Assembly: GCA_910578495.1 (NCBI GenBank)
Contig: CAJTRE010000003.1
Location: 76,927-140,926 of the forward strand
Direction: 5' to 3'
Source of the DNA: an uncultured Dorea sp.
GTDB taxonomy: Bacteria; Bacillota; Clostridia; Lachnospirales; Lachnospiraceae
Length of the DNA: 64,000 nucleotides
Shown here: positions 54,450-63,915 of the stretch, one piece after another
Position numbering within the stretch: position 1 is the stretch's first letter
Layout: every line of letters begins with the position of its first letter
The notes under the pieces: model-generated
What the model was told of the DNA's origin: nothing
The model's input: only the letters and a program-made list of their open reading frames with translations
Databases searched by the model: none
Made by a program: the position numbers and the translations under genes

Positions 54450-54700
54450 AAATCCCTTACAGCTTTTTATTTGCTGTAAGGGACGAGTTTTCATAAAAGA
54501 CTCGCGGTTCCACCCCGCTTGAACCGGCCATGAAATACCGGAACCTCTTCATTCATGATGATAACGGAATCACCGGACTGTTTTGCAGCCACTCAGAGGT
54601 AGTTTTCAGAAGGTTCCAAAATAAGAAGCTTGCAGCCGGCGGCTTCTCTCTCTGCTATTCCTTTCCCAACTTACTCGTCTCTTCAACGTGTTTTTATATA
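54450..54700 (-). promoter_or_regulatory. T-box riboswitch, threonine-specific (ACC specifier)
   Basis: The minus-strand RNA carries the T-box core GGGTGGAACCGCG (54503-54515) and a terminator CCCTTACAGC / GCTGTAAGGG followed by TTTTTATTT (54450-54483). In stem I, AGTT closes on AACT, and the next bases are ACC at 54598-54600, a Thr codon. The antiterminator bulge reads UGGA, which would pair with the UCCA 3' end of a tRNA having U at the discriminator. The tRNA-Thr at 63787-63859 has exactly that. Confidence 0.92.
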
Positions 54701-54708
54701 TGCCCTAT

Positions 54709-54736
54709 ATTATAACACTGTCTCAGCCTTTGTCAA
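54709..54736 (-). promoter_or_regulatory. Promoter of the Thr T-box unit
   Basis: On the minus strand TTGACA (54731-54736) and TATAAT (54709-54714) are 16 bp apart. The -35 box overlaps the stop codon of the YdcF-like gene. Confidence 0.8.
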
Positions 54737-55440
54737 CCCTGCAGCCAAAGTTTCCACACAGCAAATACTTCTCTTATCATGTAGTTGATAAATAGCACCG
54801 GATGGCAGGACGCCGCCACCGGATAAACATTTCTGTATCCCTGTTTCTTTGCATACAGGCAGGCCCGATAAAGATGAAAATTATTGGATACAATCCCAAC
54901 TACATCTTTCTCCTTATCCAGAAACTGTGCTGAAAATCTTAGATTCTCCTGCGTTGTTCTGGACCTGTCTTCCAGAATCATCCTATTTTTTGAAATACCA
55001 TGACAGCTCAGATACTCCCACATAGCCCGAGCTTCTGTAATATCTTCACCTTTTCCCTGTCCTCCGGACACAATCATCTTCGCCTTGGGATTCTTGCCGC
55101 CACAGCACAAAGCCGCTTCAAGCCTTCTTTGAAGAGAATCTGTAATCTTTGTTCCACGCACCTGCGCGCCAAGAACAATCAGATAATCATACGTCTTCTG
55201 TTTTTCAAACAGGAATCCTACAAGAATCCTGAAAAATGTCAACAGCATCAATCCGCAGACAACTGCTGCTCCCCACCAAAATATCGGTAAAATCCCAAAC
55301 CATTGACCACAAAACCAAAAGACCGACAACAAGATACCCGCCGCCAGCCAGAATCTCGAAAATGTAGAATCCCACTTTCGCAAATATATACATATTATTA
55401 CATAATAGACAAAACACAATGCCCCTATTACCAATAACAT
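54733..55440 (-). CDS. YdcF-like (DUF218) membrane protein
   Basis: Three or four N-terminal membrane helices (residues 1-75) precede a DUF218 domain with VLGAQVRGTKITDSLQRRL, IVSGGQGKGEDITEA, EDRSRTTQENLRFS and SNNFHLYRA. This family includes SanA/YdcF/ElyC, linked to envelope integrity. The biochemical role is unknown. Its ATG overlaps the stop of the SEC-C gene (TAATG), showing translational coupling. Confidence 0.87.
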   Translation of the reverse strand: MLLVIGALCFVYYVIICIYLRKWDSTFSRFWLAAGILLSVFWFCGQWFGILPIFWWGAAVVCGLMLLTFFRILVGFLFEKQKTYDYLIVLGAQVRGTKITDSLQRRLEAALCCGGKNPKAKMIVSGGQGKGEDITEARAMWEYLSCHGISKNRMILEDRSRTTQENLRFSAQFLDKEKDVVGIVSNNFHLYRACLYAKKQGYRNVYPVAASCHPVLFINYMIREVFAVWKLWLQG

Positions 55441-55946
55441 TATTTACCACAACATTTCTTATATTTTTTGCCGGAACCGCATGGACATGGATCATTACGC
55501 CCTATCTTCTTCTCCTTGCGGACAGTCGTTGACTCTTTCTGCTCTTTATACAGTCTTTTCAATTCCTCTTCCGGATAAATCTCTTTCCACTGTGGAAGCT
55601 CATATAACCAATCTGCCTTTGCGGCAACCATATTCTTATACAGCTTCTCTTTGTCAAATGCAAGGCTTACAACGGTATCCTCGTCCATCGTTTCAATCGG
55701 ATTTGGCTCTTTCAGGCTCTCATCAATTCCGTCTAAGAAACCTACCATTGTAAGAACTTCCTGATCATATTTCTCAGCAAGCTCTTTCACCGTACCTTTC
55801 ACTTCCTCCTCTGGATTTGTCAGAAGCTTTTCATAAATCTCTTTCTCAATCTGGAAATAAGTTCCCCAGAATCTCTGAAGCTGTCCTCTGTCAGCACTTT
55901 CATCATAGGCGATGTCTCTCCATTGTTCTAATAATGTACGACTCAT
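55440..55946 (-). CDS. SEC-C metal-binding motif protein
   Basis: A 168-residue cytosolic protein. The C-terminal 25 residues carry the SEC-C zinc motif NDPCPCGSGKKYKKCC, as at the end of SecA. The helical N-terminal part has no clear family. AAAGGAG lies before the ATG. The YdcF-like gene overlaps its stop codon. Confidence 0.85.
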   Translation of the reverse strand: MSRTLLEQWRDIAYDESADRGQLQRFWGTYFQIEKEIYEKLLTNPEEEVKGTVKELAEKYDQEVLTMVGFLDGIDESLKEPNPIETMDEDTVVSLAFDKEKLYKNMVAAKADWLYELPQWKEIYPEEELKRLYKEQKESTTVRKEKKIGRNDPCPCGSGKKYKKCCGK

Positions 55947-55977
55947 ATTTTGATACTCCTTTGTATTATGATTTCAT

Positions 55978-56006
55978 TTGCATTTTTATTCTGCTCTTTA
56001 TATAAT
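55978..56006 (+). promoter_or_regulatory. Promoter for the small membrane protein
   Basis: TTGCAT (55978-55983) and TATAAT (56001-56006) with a 17 bp spacer, 37 bp before the start codon. Confidence 0.75.
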
Positions 56007-56043
56007 ATACTAAAGTCTGGCTTAGATGTAAAGGATGATTATT

Positions 56044-56268
56044 ATGAAAAGAACAAAACGTATACTGGCGGGTATCGGCGCTCTCATGCTTTTCGGCATG
56101 TACTTATGCACGCTGATCTTTGCACTGATCGGAAGCCCTGCCGCCATTAATCTGTTAAAGGCCTCTGTTGCCTGCACCATCCTGCTTCCGGTGCTGTTAT
56201 ATTCTTATATTCTTGTGTACCGTATTTTACGCAGTAAAAATGATCGGGAAGACCTTGAGAATCCATAA
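56044..56268 (+). CDS. Small two-helix membrane protein of unknown function
   Basis: A 74-residue product with two hydrophobic segments (about 8-29 and 40-60) and a charged C terminus (RSKNDREDLENP). No family is recognised. AAGGATGATT lies before the ATG at 56044; an ATG at 56035 overlaps this site and is less likely. It is convergent with purA. Confidence 0.7.
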   Translation: MKRTKRILAGIGALMLFGMYLCTLIFALIGSPAAINLLKASVACTILLPVLLYSYILVYRILRSKNDREDLENP

Positions 56269-56288
56269 CGGTTCAGCAGGCTGGCGCA

Positions 56289-57563
56289 TTATCTGTATAT
56301 GATATCCTCTCTTCCCGGTCCGTTGGAGATCATCATAATCGGGAAACCAATCTTCTCTTCTATAAACTCGATATATCTGCGGCAGTTCTTTGGAAGCTTC
56401 TCGTATTCCCGGATGCCGCGGATGTCACACTTCCATCCCTGCAGTGTTTCAAACACAGGTTTCGCCTGTTTCAGCAGACGTGTGGTCGGAAATTCTGTCG
56501 TTACTTCCCCGTCAATCTCATATCCGGTACATACCGGAATCTCATCCAGATACCCCAGTACATCCAGAACAGTAAACGCCACGCCGGTCGTCCCCTGCAT
56601 CCTGCATCCGTACTTGGACGCCACGCAGTCAAACCATCCCATACGTCTTGCCCGCCCGGTGGTTGCGCCGAACTCTCCTCCGTCACCGCCCCGCCGTCTC
56701 AGTTCATCCGCTTCTTCACCGAAAATCTCACTGACAAATACACCTGCTCCTACAGCGCTTGAATATGCCTTACAAACCGTCACGATTTCCTGAATCTCAT
56801 AAGGCGGAATTCCCGCTCCCACCGCACCAAAACCTGCCAGTGTAGACGAAGATGTAACCATCGGATAGATTCCATGGTCCGGATCTTTTAGAGAGCCAAG
56901 CTGTCCCTCCAGAAGAATATTCTTTCCCTCTTTGATGGCGTTGTGAAGAAATAATGCAGTATCGCACACAAACGGTTCTATCATCTTCTTATACTCCATC
57001 AATTCATCAAACAATTCTTCCGGCGTTATGAGCGGCTTATGATACAGATGCTCAAGCAGTACATTCTTCTGAGCCGCCACGCGTTCTACTTTCTCTTTTA
57101 ACAGTTCCTCATCATACAACTCGCTGACCTGAAAACCGATTTTAGCGTATTTATCTGAATAAAACGGAGCAATCCCAGACTTCGTGGAACCAAATGATTT
57201 CCCACCCAGCCGTTCCTCCTCATATGCGTCAAAGTTCTTGTGATAAGACATGACCATCTGTGCACGATCGGATACAAGAAGTTTCGGCATCGGCACACCC
57301 TTTTCTCTGATCGACTGCACTTCTTTAAATAATACAGGAATATCTAATGCAACTCCATTTCCGATAATACTTGTGGTGTGATCATAAAACACACCCGACG
57401 GCAGAGTATGCAGGGCAAACTTCCCGTAATTATTTATAATCGTGTGTCCTGCATTGGCGCCGCCCTGAAAACGAACGATAATATCCGTTTCCCTTGCCAG
57501 CATATCCGTAATCTTCCCTTTTCCTTCGTCTCCCCAATTGGCTCCTACCACTGCTTTTACCAT
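56289..57563 (-). CDS. purA: Adenylosuccinate synthase
   Basis: PurA joins IMP and aspartate using GTP in AMP synthesis. The GTP-binding loop NWGDEGKGK starts at residue 9, the catalytic region GGANAGHTI follows, and GATTGRARRMGWFD is intact. The stretch after the switch region reads EGQLGSLKDPDHGIYP rather than the more common EGAQG form, a variant without loss of listed motifs. AAGGAGG precedes the ATG. Cardiolipin synthase ends 33 bp upstream. Confidence 0.96.
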   Translation of the reverse strand: MVKAVVGANWGDEGKGKITDMLARETDIIVRFQGGANAGHTIINNYGKFALHTLPSGVFYDHTTSIIGNGVALDIPVLFKEVQSIREKGVPMPKLLVSDRAQMVMSYHKNFDAYEEERLGGKSFGSTKSGIAPFYSDKYAKIGFQVSELYDEELLKEKVERVAAQKNVLLEHLYHKPLITPEELFDELMEYKKMIEPFVCDTALFLHNAIKEGKNILLEGQLGSLKDPDHGIYPMVTSSSTLAGFGAVGAGIPPYEIQEIVTVCKAYSSAVGAGVFVSEIFGEEADELRRRGGDGGEFGATTGRARRMGWFDCVASKYGCRMQGTTGVAFTVLDVLGYLDEIPVCTGYEIDGEVTTEFPTTRLLKQAKPVFETLQGWKCDIRGIREYEKLPKNCRRYIEFIEEKIGFPIMMISNGPGREDIIYR

Positions 57564-57596
57564 ATAATTCCTCCTTAATATATGCCAAACATCTAT

Positions 57597-59159
57597 TTAC
57601 ATAAGCGGCGCAATCATTCGAAGTAACTTACCTGAAAGCTTCGTAAACATAGAACGACTCTTCACCTCAATTAGCGTCACTTTGTGGCATTTCGCAAGCG
57701 TCTGCTGGAAATCCCGCTCAATTTTATCAATCTCTGAATTATTATAAATAAAAGTACCACATTCAAAATGCAGGTACAGACTTCGATAATCCAAATTAAT
57801 GGTACCTACTGTCGCAGTGTCATCGTCTGACACAAACACCTTGGCATGTACAAACCCCGGCACATACTCATAAATCTGCACACCGCCCTCGATCAGTTCT
57901 TTATAGTATGTCTTTGCCACTGCAAACGCATACCATTTATCCGGGATGTGCGGCATAATGATGATCACTTCAATACCGCATTTCGCCACACGAGTCAGGG
58001 TAGTGATCATCTCATTGTCCAAAATCAGATACGGAGTCATAATATGCACATATTTTTTTGCATGATTTAAAATATGGAAATATACCTCTTCTCCTACATT
58101 TTCATCATCAAAAGGACTGTCTGCATAAGGAATGATATAACCAAATTCTCTTCTTAGACCCTCTCGTTTCGGCGTAAGATATTTCCGATAATTAGTGCTT
58201 GTCCTCTCTCCTACATTCCACATCTGCAAAAAAATCATCGTAAGACTCTGCACTGCGTCTCCCCGCAGCATGACCGCAGTATCTTTCCAATGTCCGAAAC
58301 GTTCCTTACGGTTAATATACTCATCTCCGATATTGATACCGCCGGTAAATCCCACCTTACCGTCAATAACGCAGATTTTCCGGTGATCCCGGTTATTCTG
58401 GATGGTAGATAAGAAAGGCTTCATGGCATTTGCCATCTTACATTTAATTCCATAACGTCTTAACCGCTCCGGGTAATTGTAAGGAAGCATGGAAATGGCA
58501 CACATTCCGTCATACATAAAACGCACTTCCACCCCTTCTTCCACCTTATCAATCAAGATGTCTAAAATGGTATCCCACATATACCCTTCTTCCACAATAA
58601 AATATTCCATAAAGATGAATTTCTTCGCTTTTCGAAGTTCTACCACCATATTGCGGAATTTATTCTCTCCCATCGGGAAATATTTAACCTCTGTATTCCG
58701 GTATGTAGGAAACCCCAGCTTTTGAGACAAGTAGTAAGACAAATTCGCATTGGCAGACTTGCTGGCCCACAATGCGTCTACCACCTCCGGATCTTGCGCC
58801 ATATAAGGATCTGTCTCGATCTTAAGCGTTGCCAGCCTGTGCTTTATCATCTGTGTACCCGGCTGGACTTTTGTATACACATAGAAAATCGTTCCAATAA
58901 CCGGAAAGGCGATAACAAATAAAATCCATGTCATCTTAAACGCCGGATTCCCTTTTTCATTAATAATATAAATCAATACGACCACACTTATAATCCGCAA
59001 AATTCCGTAAATATATTTAGAATATGCTTCCAGATAATAAGTGGTCGTTACAAACATCCAACATTGAATTAATATCAATAAAAGAATAATTCCTGTTCGG
59101 CTAAACACAATGCGGAACAATCCTTTTTTTGCCGTCCCCGATACATCGTTTTTTTTCAT
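57597..59159 (-). CDS. cls: Cardiolipin synthase (phospholipase D family)
   Basis: A membrane enzyme that condenses phosphatidylglycerol into cardiolipin. Two N-terminal helices (about 15-75) are followed by two phospholipase D (HKD) motifs, HRKICVIDGKVGFTGG and HAKVFVSDDDTATVGT. The 520-residue length is typical. AGGGAG lies before the ATG. purA follows after 33 bp. Confidence 0.93.
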   Translation of the reverse strand: MKKNDVSGTAKKGLFRIVFSRTGIILLLILIQCWMFVTTTYYLEAYSKYIYGILRIISVVVLIYIINEKGNPAFKMTWILFVIAFPVIGTIFYVYTKVQPGTQMIKHRLATLKIETDPYMAQDPEVVDALWASKSANANLSYYLSQKLGFPTYRNTEVKYFPMGENKFRNMVVELRKAKKFIFMEYFIVEEGYMWDTILDILIDKVEEGVEVRFMYDGMCAISMLPYNYPERLRRYGIKCKMANAMKPFLSTIQNNRDHRKICVIDGKVGFTGGINIGDEYINRKERFGHWKDTAVMLRGDAVQSLTMIFLQMWNVGERTSTNYRKYLTPKREGLRREFGYIIPYADSPFDDENVGEEVYFHILNHAKKYVHIMTPYLILDNEMITTLTRVAKCGIEVIIIMPHIPDKWYAFAVAKTYYKELIEGGVQIYEYVPGFVHAKVFVSDDDTATVGTINLDYRSLYLHFECGTFIYNNSEIDKIERDFQQTLAKCHKVTLIEVKSRSMFTKLSGKLLRMIAPLM

Positions 59160-59374
59160 GCGTTTTCTCCCTCTAGTACTAAAACCTGCTACCAGAATAT
59201 TCTAACACACTTTGTATTTCATCTCAACAGGGCTTATTCGACAAATTCTTTTAAATTTCCCTAAAAATTTCATGAAAGTTTCATACTATTTACATTCTTT
59301 CCCTTTTCTTTTTGCCAAAAAAGTATTACAATGACTTTGTTAGCGATTGTTAGATGAAAGGAGATTTATTCATT

Positions 59375-59632
59375 ATGGACAAATTCTTAAAGAGATTGTT
59401 GGGGATTGCTGCTATCGGCGCTGCTGTCGCAGGTGTTGTTTATTATTTAAAACAGAATCAAGCGTCTGACGAAGAGTTTGAAGACGACTTTGAAGATGAA
59501 GACTTTGATCTGGATAATGATCTGAAACCTGTCGGAGACAGAGAATATGTATCTCTCACACCGAAGGAAGAAGCTTCCGATGATTCTTGCGAAGAGACAG
59601 AGGACAAAGAAGAAAACAGCGAAGAAGCATAA
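59375..59632 (+). CDS. Small acidic membrane-anchored protein of unknown function
   Basis: From the ATG at 59375 the product has 85 residues: an N-terminal helix (KRLLGIAAIGAAVAGVVYYL) and a highly acidic tail of Asp/Glu runs. No function is known; similar small proteins are common in this group of bacteria. AAAGGAG lies 11 bases upstream. The longer ORF starting at 59354 would put that ribosome site inside the gene. Confidence 0.65.
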   Translation: MDKFLKRLLGIAAIGAAVAGVVYYLKQNQASDEEFEDDFEDEDFDLDNDLKPVGDREYVSLTPKEEASDDSCEETEDKEENSEEA

Positions 59633-59640
59633 AAGAAGAC

Positions 59641-59680
59641 AAAGCTGCCTCACAGATTTTTTTGTGCGGCAGCTTTTTTA
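59641..59680 (+). terminator. Bidirectional terminator between the acidic protein gene and glnS
   Basis: AAAGCTGCC and GGCAGCTTT form a stem, extended by CACA/TGTG, followed by T6. Confidence 0.88.
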
Positions 59681-59687
59681 TCGCTAT

Positions 59688-61358
59688 TTATTTGGGAAGT
59701 TTAAAAGAACTCTTCAAAGATACAATCCGGTTAAATACCAGATTTTCCGGTGTAGAATCCTTCGCATCCACACAGAAATATCCATTCCTTACAAACTGGA
59801 AACTGTCATATGCTTTTGCGTCATCAAAATTCGGCTCCACGTAACAATTCTTGCGGATTTCCAGAGAATTGGGATTCAAGTTCATAGAACCGTCTTCCTC
59901 ATTGTATACTCCTTTTTCCTCGTCGATCAGGTTCTCATACAGTCTCACCTCAGCCTGTTTTGCATAAGGCGCCGCTACCCAGTGGATCGTTCCCTTTACT
60001 TTACGTCCGGCAAATCCACTTCCGCTCTTAGTCTCCGGATCATATGTCGCGTGAACCACTGTCACGTTACCGTTTTCGTCCGTCTCATAGCTTACACATT
60101 TTACAAAATATGCCTGCATAAGACGTACTTCATTACCTGGGAACAGACGGAAATATTTCTTCGGAGGCTCGATCATGAAGTCGTCTCTTTCAATATAAAG
60201 CTCTCTGCAAAACGGAATCTTTCTCTTTCCCAGAGTCTCATTTTCCAGATTGTTCTCAGCCTCAAGCCACTCCATCTCCCCTTCCGGATAGTTATCAATC
60301 ACTAATTTGATCGGATCAAGAATCGCCATCATACGAGATTTCTTAAGCTTTAAATCCTCTCGGATACAATATTCAAGCATCGCATAATCCACAGAACCCT
60401 GAGCCTTGGACACACCGCAAAGATCCACAAACATTTTCAGAGACTCCGGTGTAAATCCACGTCTTCTAAGCGCAGCAATAGACACAAGACGAGGATCGTC
60501 CCAGCCATCCACTATGCCGTCCTGCACCAGTTTCTTAATATATCTCTTACCTGTGACTACGTTCGTCAGATACATCTTTGCAAACTCAATCTGCCTCGGC
60601 GCCGGATCAAATTCACACTCTCTTACTACCCAGTCATAAAGCGGTCTATGATCCTCAAACTCCAGCGTACAGATAGAATGTGTGATCTTCTCCACCGCAT
60701 CCTCAATCGGATGTGCAAAATCATACATCGGATAAATGCACCATTTATCTCCGGTATTATGATGTGACATATGTGCCACACGATAAATAACCGGATCTCT
60801 CATGTTGATATTCGGAGACGCCATATCTATTTTCGCACGAAGCACCTTCTCTCCGTCCTTATATTTACCCTCTCTCATTTCCTCAAATAACCGGAGATTT
60901 TCCTCAATAGAACGATCGCGGTACGGACTGTTCTTTCCGGGTTCTTTTAAAGTTCCTCTGTACTCTCGAATCTCATCCGCACTCAAATCACAGACAAATG
61001 CTTTGCCTTTCTTAATCAATTTCACCGCACACTCATACATCGTATCAAAATAGTCGGATGCAAAATAAAGGCGCTCCTTATAATCCGCTCCCAGCCACTC
61101 TACATCTGCCTTAATGGACTCCACAAACTCAGTGTCCTCTTTCATCGGATTCGTGTCGTCAAATCTCAGATGAAATGTCCCATTGTATTTCTGCGACAAA
61201 CCATAATTTAACAAAATGGACTTCGCATGTCCAATATGAAGGTACCCATTCGGCTCCGGCGGAAATCTGGTGCAAACTTCTGAATAAACACCTTCCGCCA
61301 AATCTTTATCTATTTCCTGTTCAATAAAATTCTTAGAAACTACTGCCTCTTCTCCCAT
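59688..61358 (-). CDS. glnS: Glutaminyl-tRNA synthetase
   Basis: A class I synthetase for tRNA-Gln. The HIGH motif lies in PPEPNGYLHIGHAKS, and the domain order of catalytic core and two C-terminal beta-barrels is complete. The KMSKS-equivalent loop reads VVTGKRYIKKLV instead of the common VMSKR form; I believe this is usual in clostridial relatives. The 556-residue length is normal. AGGAGGAAGAAC precedes the ATG. Presence of GlnRS suggests direct charging of tRNA-Gln, though a GatCAB route may also exist. Confidence 0.96.
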   Translation of the reverse strand: MGEEAVVSKNFIEQEIDKDLAEGVYSEVCTRFPPEPNGYLHIGHAKSILLNYGLSQKYNGTFHLRFDDTNPMKEDTEFVESIKADVEWLGADYKERLYFASDYFDTMYECAVKLIKKGKAFVCDLSADEIREYRGTLKEPGKNSPYRDRSIEENLRLFEEMREGKYKDGEKVLRAKIDMASPNINMRDPVIYRVAHMSHHNTGDKWCIYPMYDFAHPIEDAVEKITHSICTLEFEDHRPLYDWVVRECEFDPAPRQIEFAKMYLTNVVTGKRYIKKLVQDGIVDGWDDPRLVSIAALRRRGFTPESLKMFVDLCGVSKAQGSVDYAMLEYCIREDLKLKKSRMMAILDPIKLVIDNYPEGEMEWLEAENNLENETLGKRKIPFCRELYIERDDFMIEPPKKYFRLFPGNEVRLMQAYFVKCVSYETDENGNVTVVHATYDPETKSGSGFAGRKVKGTIHWVAAPYAKQAEVRLYENLIDEEKGVYNEEDGSMNLNPNSLEIRKNCYVEPNFDDAKAYDSFQFVRNGYFCVDAKDSTPENLVFNRIVSLKSSFKLPK

Positions 61359-61419
61359 GTTCTTCCTCCTAGTATCATTTTGTTCTTTATCTTATCATAA
61401 AAAATATCGTGAAACAAGA

Positions 61420-62319
61420 CTATACCGCTGTTTCTTCCGACGTTTTCCTATGCGCCCGTATGTTATAAATCAACATGACTAAAATTCCAATCCAGATAAA
61501 TACAAAAGACCAAAGCTTATCCGCGTCCATTGGTTCTTTATATAAGAATACACCGATCAAAAACTGAATGGTCGGATTCAGATACATGAGGATTCCCGTC
61601 AGATAAAACGGAATGATCTTCACCCCTGCCGCATATACAAGAAGGGGCACTGCCGTAATCACCCCGGCCAGAGGAAGTAAGATCCATTCCCATCCCTGTA
61701 ATACTCCAACCGCTCCTGCCCCCTTTATCTCCTGAACGATCAGATAGATAAGTGCAATCGGTGACACTAATAAAGTTTCTAAAAACAAAGATTCATCACT
61801 GCCGATAGAAAGCCCTTTCTTCATCATTCCATAAAGAGCAAAGCTTCCGCCCACAAGCACCGCCAATACAGGAACCGTTCCTGTGCGGATAATCAAATAG
61901 ATCACACCCGTTGACGCCAGTATCACTGCCAGCCACTCCATCTTTGCAAGCCTTTCCCGAAAAATAAACACCCCAAGAAGAACTACCAAAATCGGATTCA
62001 AATAATAGCCAAAACTACAGTCAATCAGATGTCCGTTATTTACACCCCAGATATAACCGCCCCAGTTAATACATACCATTACTCCGCAAAGACCACAGCG
62101 CAGAACTGTTTTCTTATCTTTTAAGATTTCCCGGATGCACCCCCATTTTCTAAGAATCGTAAGATACAGCACACAGAATACAACCGACCATACTACTCTT
62201 GCGCCCAGTACATAAAAGGAATCTACTTCTTCTAAAAGTTTCCAGAATATCGGAAGAACTCCCCATAAAACATATGATAATGTAACTAAGAACACACCTT
62301 GTTTTTTCTCATTTTTCAT
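61420..62319 (-). CDS. rarD: RarD-like EamA/DMT-family transporter
   Basis: A 299-residue membrane protein with ten predicted helices in two EamA repeats. The N-terminal block YVLWGVLPIFWKLL is typical of RarD, a DMT-family exporter of unknown substrate (linked by name to chloramphenicol sensitivity). AGAGG lies before the ATG. The MATE gene ends 20 bp upstream, so the two may be co-transcribed. Confidence 0.88.
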   Translation of the reverse strand: MKNEKKQGVFLVTLSYVLWGVLPIFWKLLEEVDSFYVLGARVVWSVVFCVLYLTILRKWGCIREILKDKKTVLRCGLCGVMVCINWGGYIWGVNNGHLIDCSFGYYLNPILVVLLGVFIFRERLAKMEWLAVILASTGVIYLIIRTGTVPVLAVLVGGSFALYGMMKKGLSIGSDESLFLETLLVSPIALIYLIVQEIKGAGAVGVLQGWEWILLPLAGVITAVPLLVYAAGVKIIPFYLTGILMYLNPTIQFLIGVFLYKEPMDADKLWSFVFIWIGILVMLIYNIRAHRKTSEETAV

Positions 62320-62339
62320 CTTCTGTAACCTCTTTTTCG

Positions 62340-63704
62340 TTATTGTACGTTATTTTCTTCGGATGGCTTTATCGTATATGGCATCCAGTTCCCTTTCCAT
62401 ATGTAAATAAGAATTAAAATCATACCTACCATCCAGGAAGTCGGATATGCCAGCATAAGAACAAAGAACTCATGCGTAATCCGAATTGAAATGCCAATCC
62501 ATGCTATGCGGAACAGACACAGGGAAAATAAAAATACTGCCATCGCCTGCATCGTTTTCCCTGTTCCACGAATTGTCCCTGCCAAAATATGTAAAATTCC
62601 AAGCATCCAGTAAAACGGGCAGAAAAATTTCATAATATATACACCGTACTCTACAACCGCCGCATTCTTTGTGAATACACCGATTACCTGAGGAGCAAAC
62701 AAAAGTAACAGGATTCCCGCTGCTATTGAATAGATAATTCCCATTGCCGTAGACACATACATTCCCCTTTTGACGCGGTCTATGCGTCCTGCACCGATAT
62801 TTTGTCCGGTAAACGTGGTTGCCGCCATACTGAAACTAAGCACCGGAAGAATATTAAATCCGTCAACTTTTATGTAAGCTGCAAATCCCGCCATTGCTAC
62901 CGCACCGAAACTATTTACACTGGACTGAATAATCACATTAGATAACGAAATTACAATATTCTGGATTCCCGTTGGCAGTCCGATCTTAACAATCTTTCCA
63001 AACAGATTATCGTAGAACCGAATGTCCCGAAACCTTACTTTATAAACATCCTGACTTCTTGTTAAAAACACTAGAATAAAAATACAGGACAACAACTGAC
63101 TGATATCTGTCGCAAGCGCCGCGCCGATAATACCCATTTTCAATACCACAACGAATAACAAATCCAAAAAGATATTAGAGACTGCCGCAATCATAAGGTA
63201 GATTAAAGATCTTCTGGAATTTCCCACAGCATTAAGTATTCCTGCGGACATATTGTAAATCACAGAAAAGAAGATACCTCCGAAATACACTTTCAGATAA
63301 ACAGACGACTGTACAAACACTTCCTGCGGTGTTCCCATCATACGCAAAATCATTGGAGTTGTAAGGATTCCGACTACCGTCATAATTGCTCCCGCTCCAA
63401 TAGCAACGGCAAGCGTTGTGTGGACTGCCTTTCTTATCCCTTCCTTATCCTGTGCCCCATAAAACTGTGCAATAATAACACCGGCTCCTGCCGACGCGCC
63501 GATACAAAATCCAATCAAAAGATTGATGATAGAACCGCTGGAGCCGACCGCCGCCAACGCTTCACTTCCAATATAATTTCCTACGATAATAGAATCAACC
63601 GTATTATACAACTGTTGAAACAGATTTCCGAGAATGAGTGGAATGGAAAAATATAAAATCTTTTTCCAGATTGCACCCTCCGTCATGACTGTTGATTGTT
63701 TCAT
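62340..63704 (-). CDS. MATE-family multidrug efflux transporter
   Basis: A 454-residue MATE protein with 12 helices. The N-terminal block IPLILGNLFQQLYNTVDSIIVG is the DinF/NorM-type hallmark. It uses a sodium or proton gradient to export cationic compounds; the substrate is unknown. The GTG at 63713 is possible, but GGGAG lies ten bases before the ATG at 63704. It precedes rarD by 20 bp. The tRNA-Thr terminator lies just upstream. Confidence 0.93.
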   Translation of the reverse strand: MKQSTVMTEGAIWKKILYFSIPLILGNLFQQLYNTVDSIIVGNYIGSEALAAVGSSGSIINLLIGFCIGASAGAGVIIAQFYGAQDKEGIRKAVHTTLAVAIGAGAIMTVVGILTTPMILRMMGTPQEVFVQSSVYLKVYFGGIFFSVIYNMSAGILNAVGNSRRSLIYLMIAAVSNIFLDLLFVVVLKMGIIGAALATDISQLLSCIFILVFLTRSQDVYKVRFRDIRFYDNLFGKIVKIGLPTGIQNIVISLSNVIIQSSVNSFGAVAMAGFAAYIKVDGFNILPVLSFSMAATTFTGQNIGAGRIDRVKRGMYVSTAMGIIYSIAAGILLLLFAPQVIGVFTKNAAVVEYGVYIMKFFCPFYWMLGILHILAGTIRGTGKTMQAMAVFLFSLCLFRIAWIGISIRITHEFFVLMLAYPTSWMVGMILILIYIWKGNWMPYTIKPSEENNVQ

Positions 63705-63737
63705 ATAAATCACACTCCCTTTTGTTTTCTATATGAT

Positions 63738-63768
63738 AAAAAACTAACTCCTAATATTAGGAGTTAGT
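63738..63768 (-). terminator. Terminator of tRNA-Thr
   Basis: A perfect 26-bp palindrome (arm ACTAACTCCTAAT, 63743-63768) is followed on the minus strand by six T. Confidence 0.88.
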
Positions 63769-63786
63769 CTACAAGTCTATCTTAAA

Positions 63787-63859
63787 AGCTGTCGAGCGGA
63801 ATCGAACCGCCGACCTCCGCCTTACCAAGGCGACGCTCTACCGACTGAGCCACGACAGC
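63787..63859 (-). tRNA. trnT-GGT: tRNA-Thr (GGT anticodon)
   Basis: The cloverleaf folds with acceptor GCTGTCG / CGACAGC, a D-arm with GTCGG, an anticodon loop TTGGTAA (anticodon GGT, reading ACC/ACT), and a T-arm with TTCGATT. The discriminator base is T and CCA is not encoded. A promoter and a terminator flank it. Confidence 0.95.
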
Positions 63860-63885
63860 ATACATATGTGATATGCAACATTAAC

Positions 63886-63915
63886 AGTATACATTATTTT
63901 GCCGGTAGTTGTCAA
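63886..63915 (-). promoter_or_regulatory. Promoter of tRNA-Thr
   Basis: On the minus strand TTGACA (63910-63915) and TATACT (63886-63891) with an 18 bp spacer, 27 bp before the tRNA. Confidence 0.85.

Noticed and set aside
56267..56278. TAACGGTTCAGC at the end of a small gene, resembling the repeat terminus.
   Set aside because: Only a 12-base resemblance with one mismatch; no second arm or internal match to the repeat family.
59688..60305. Long plus-strand ORF reading through the end of glnS.
   Set aside because: It is antisense to a complete, conserved synthetase and has no promoter or family match.
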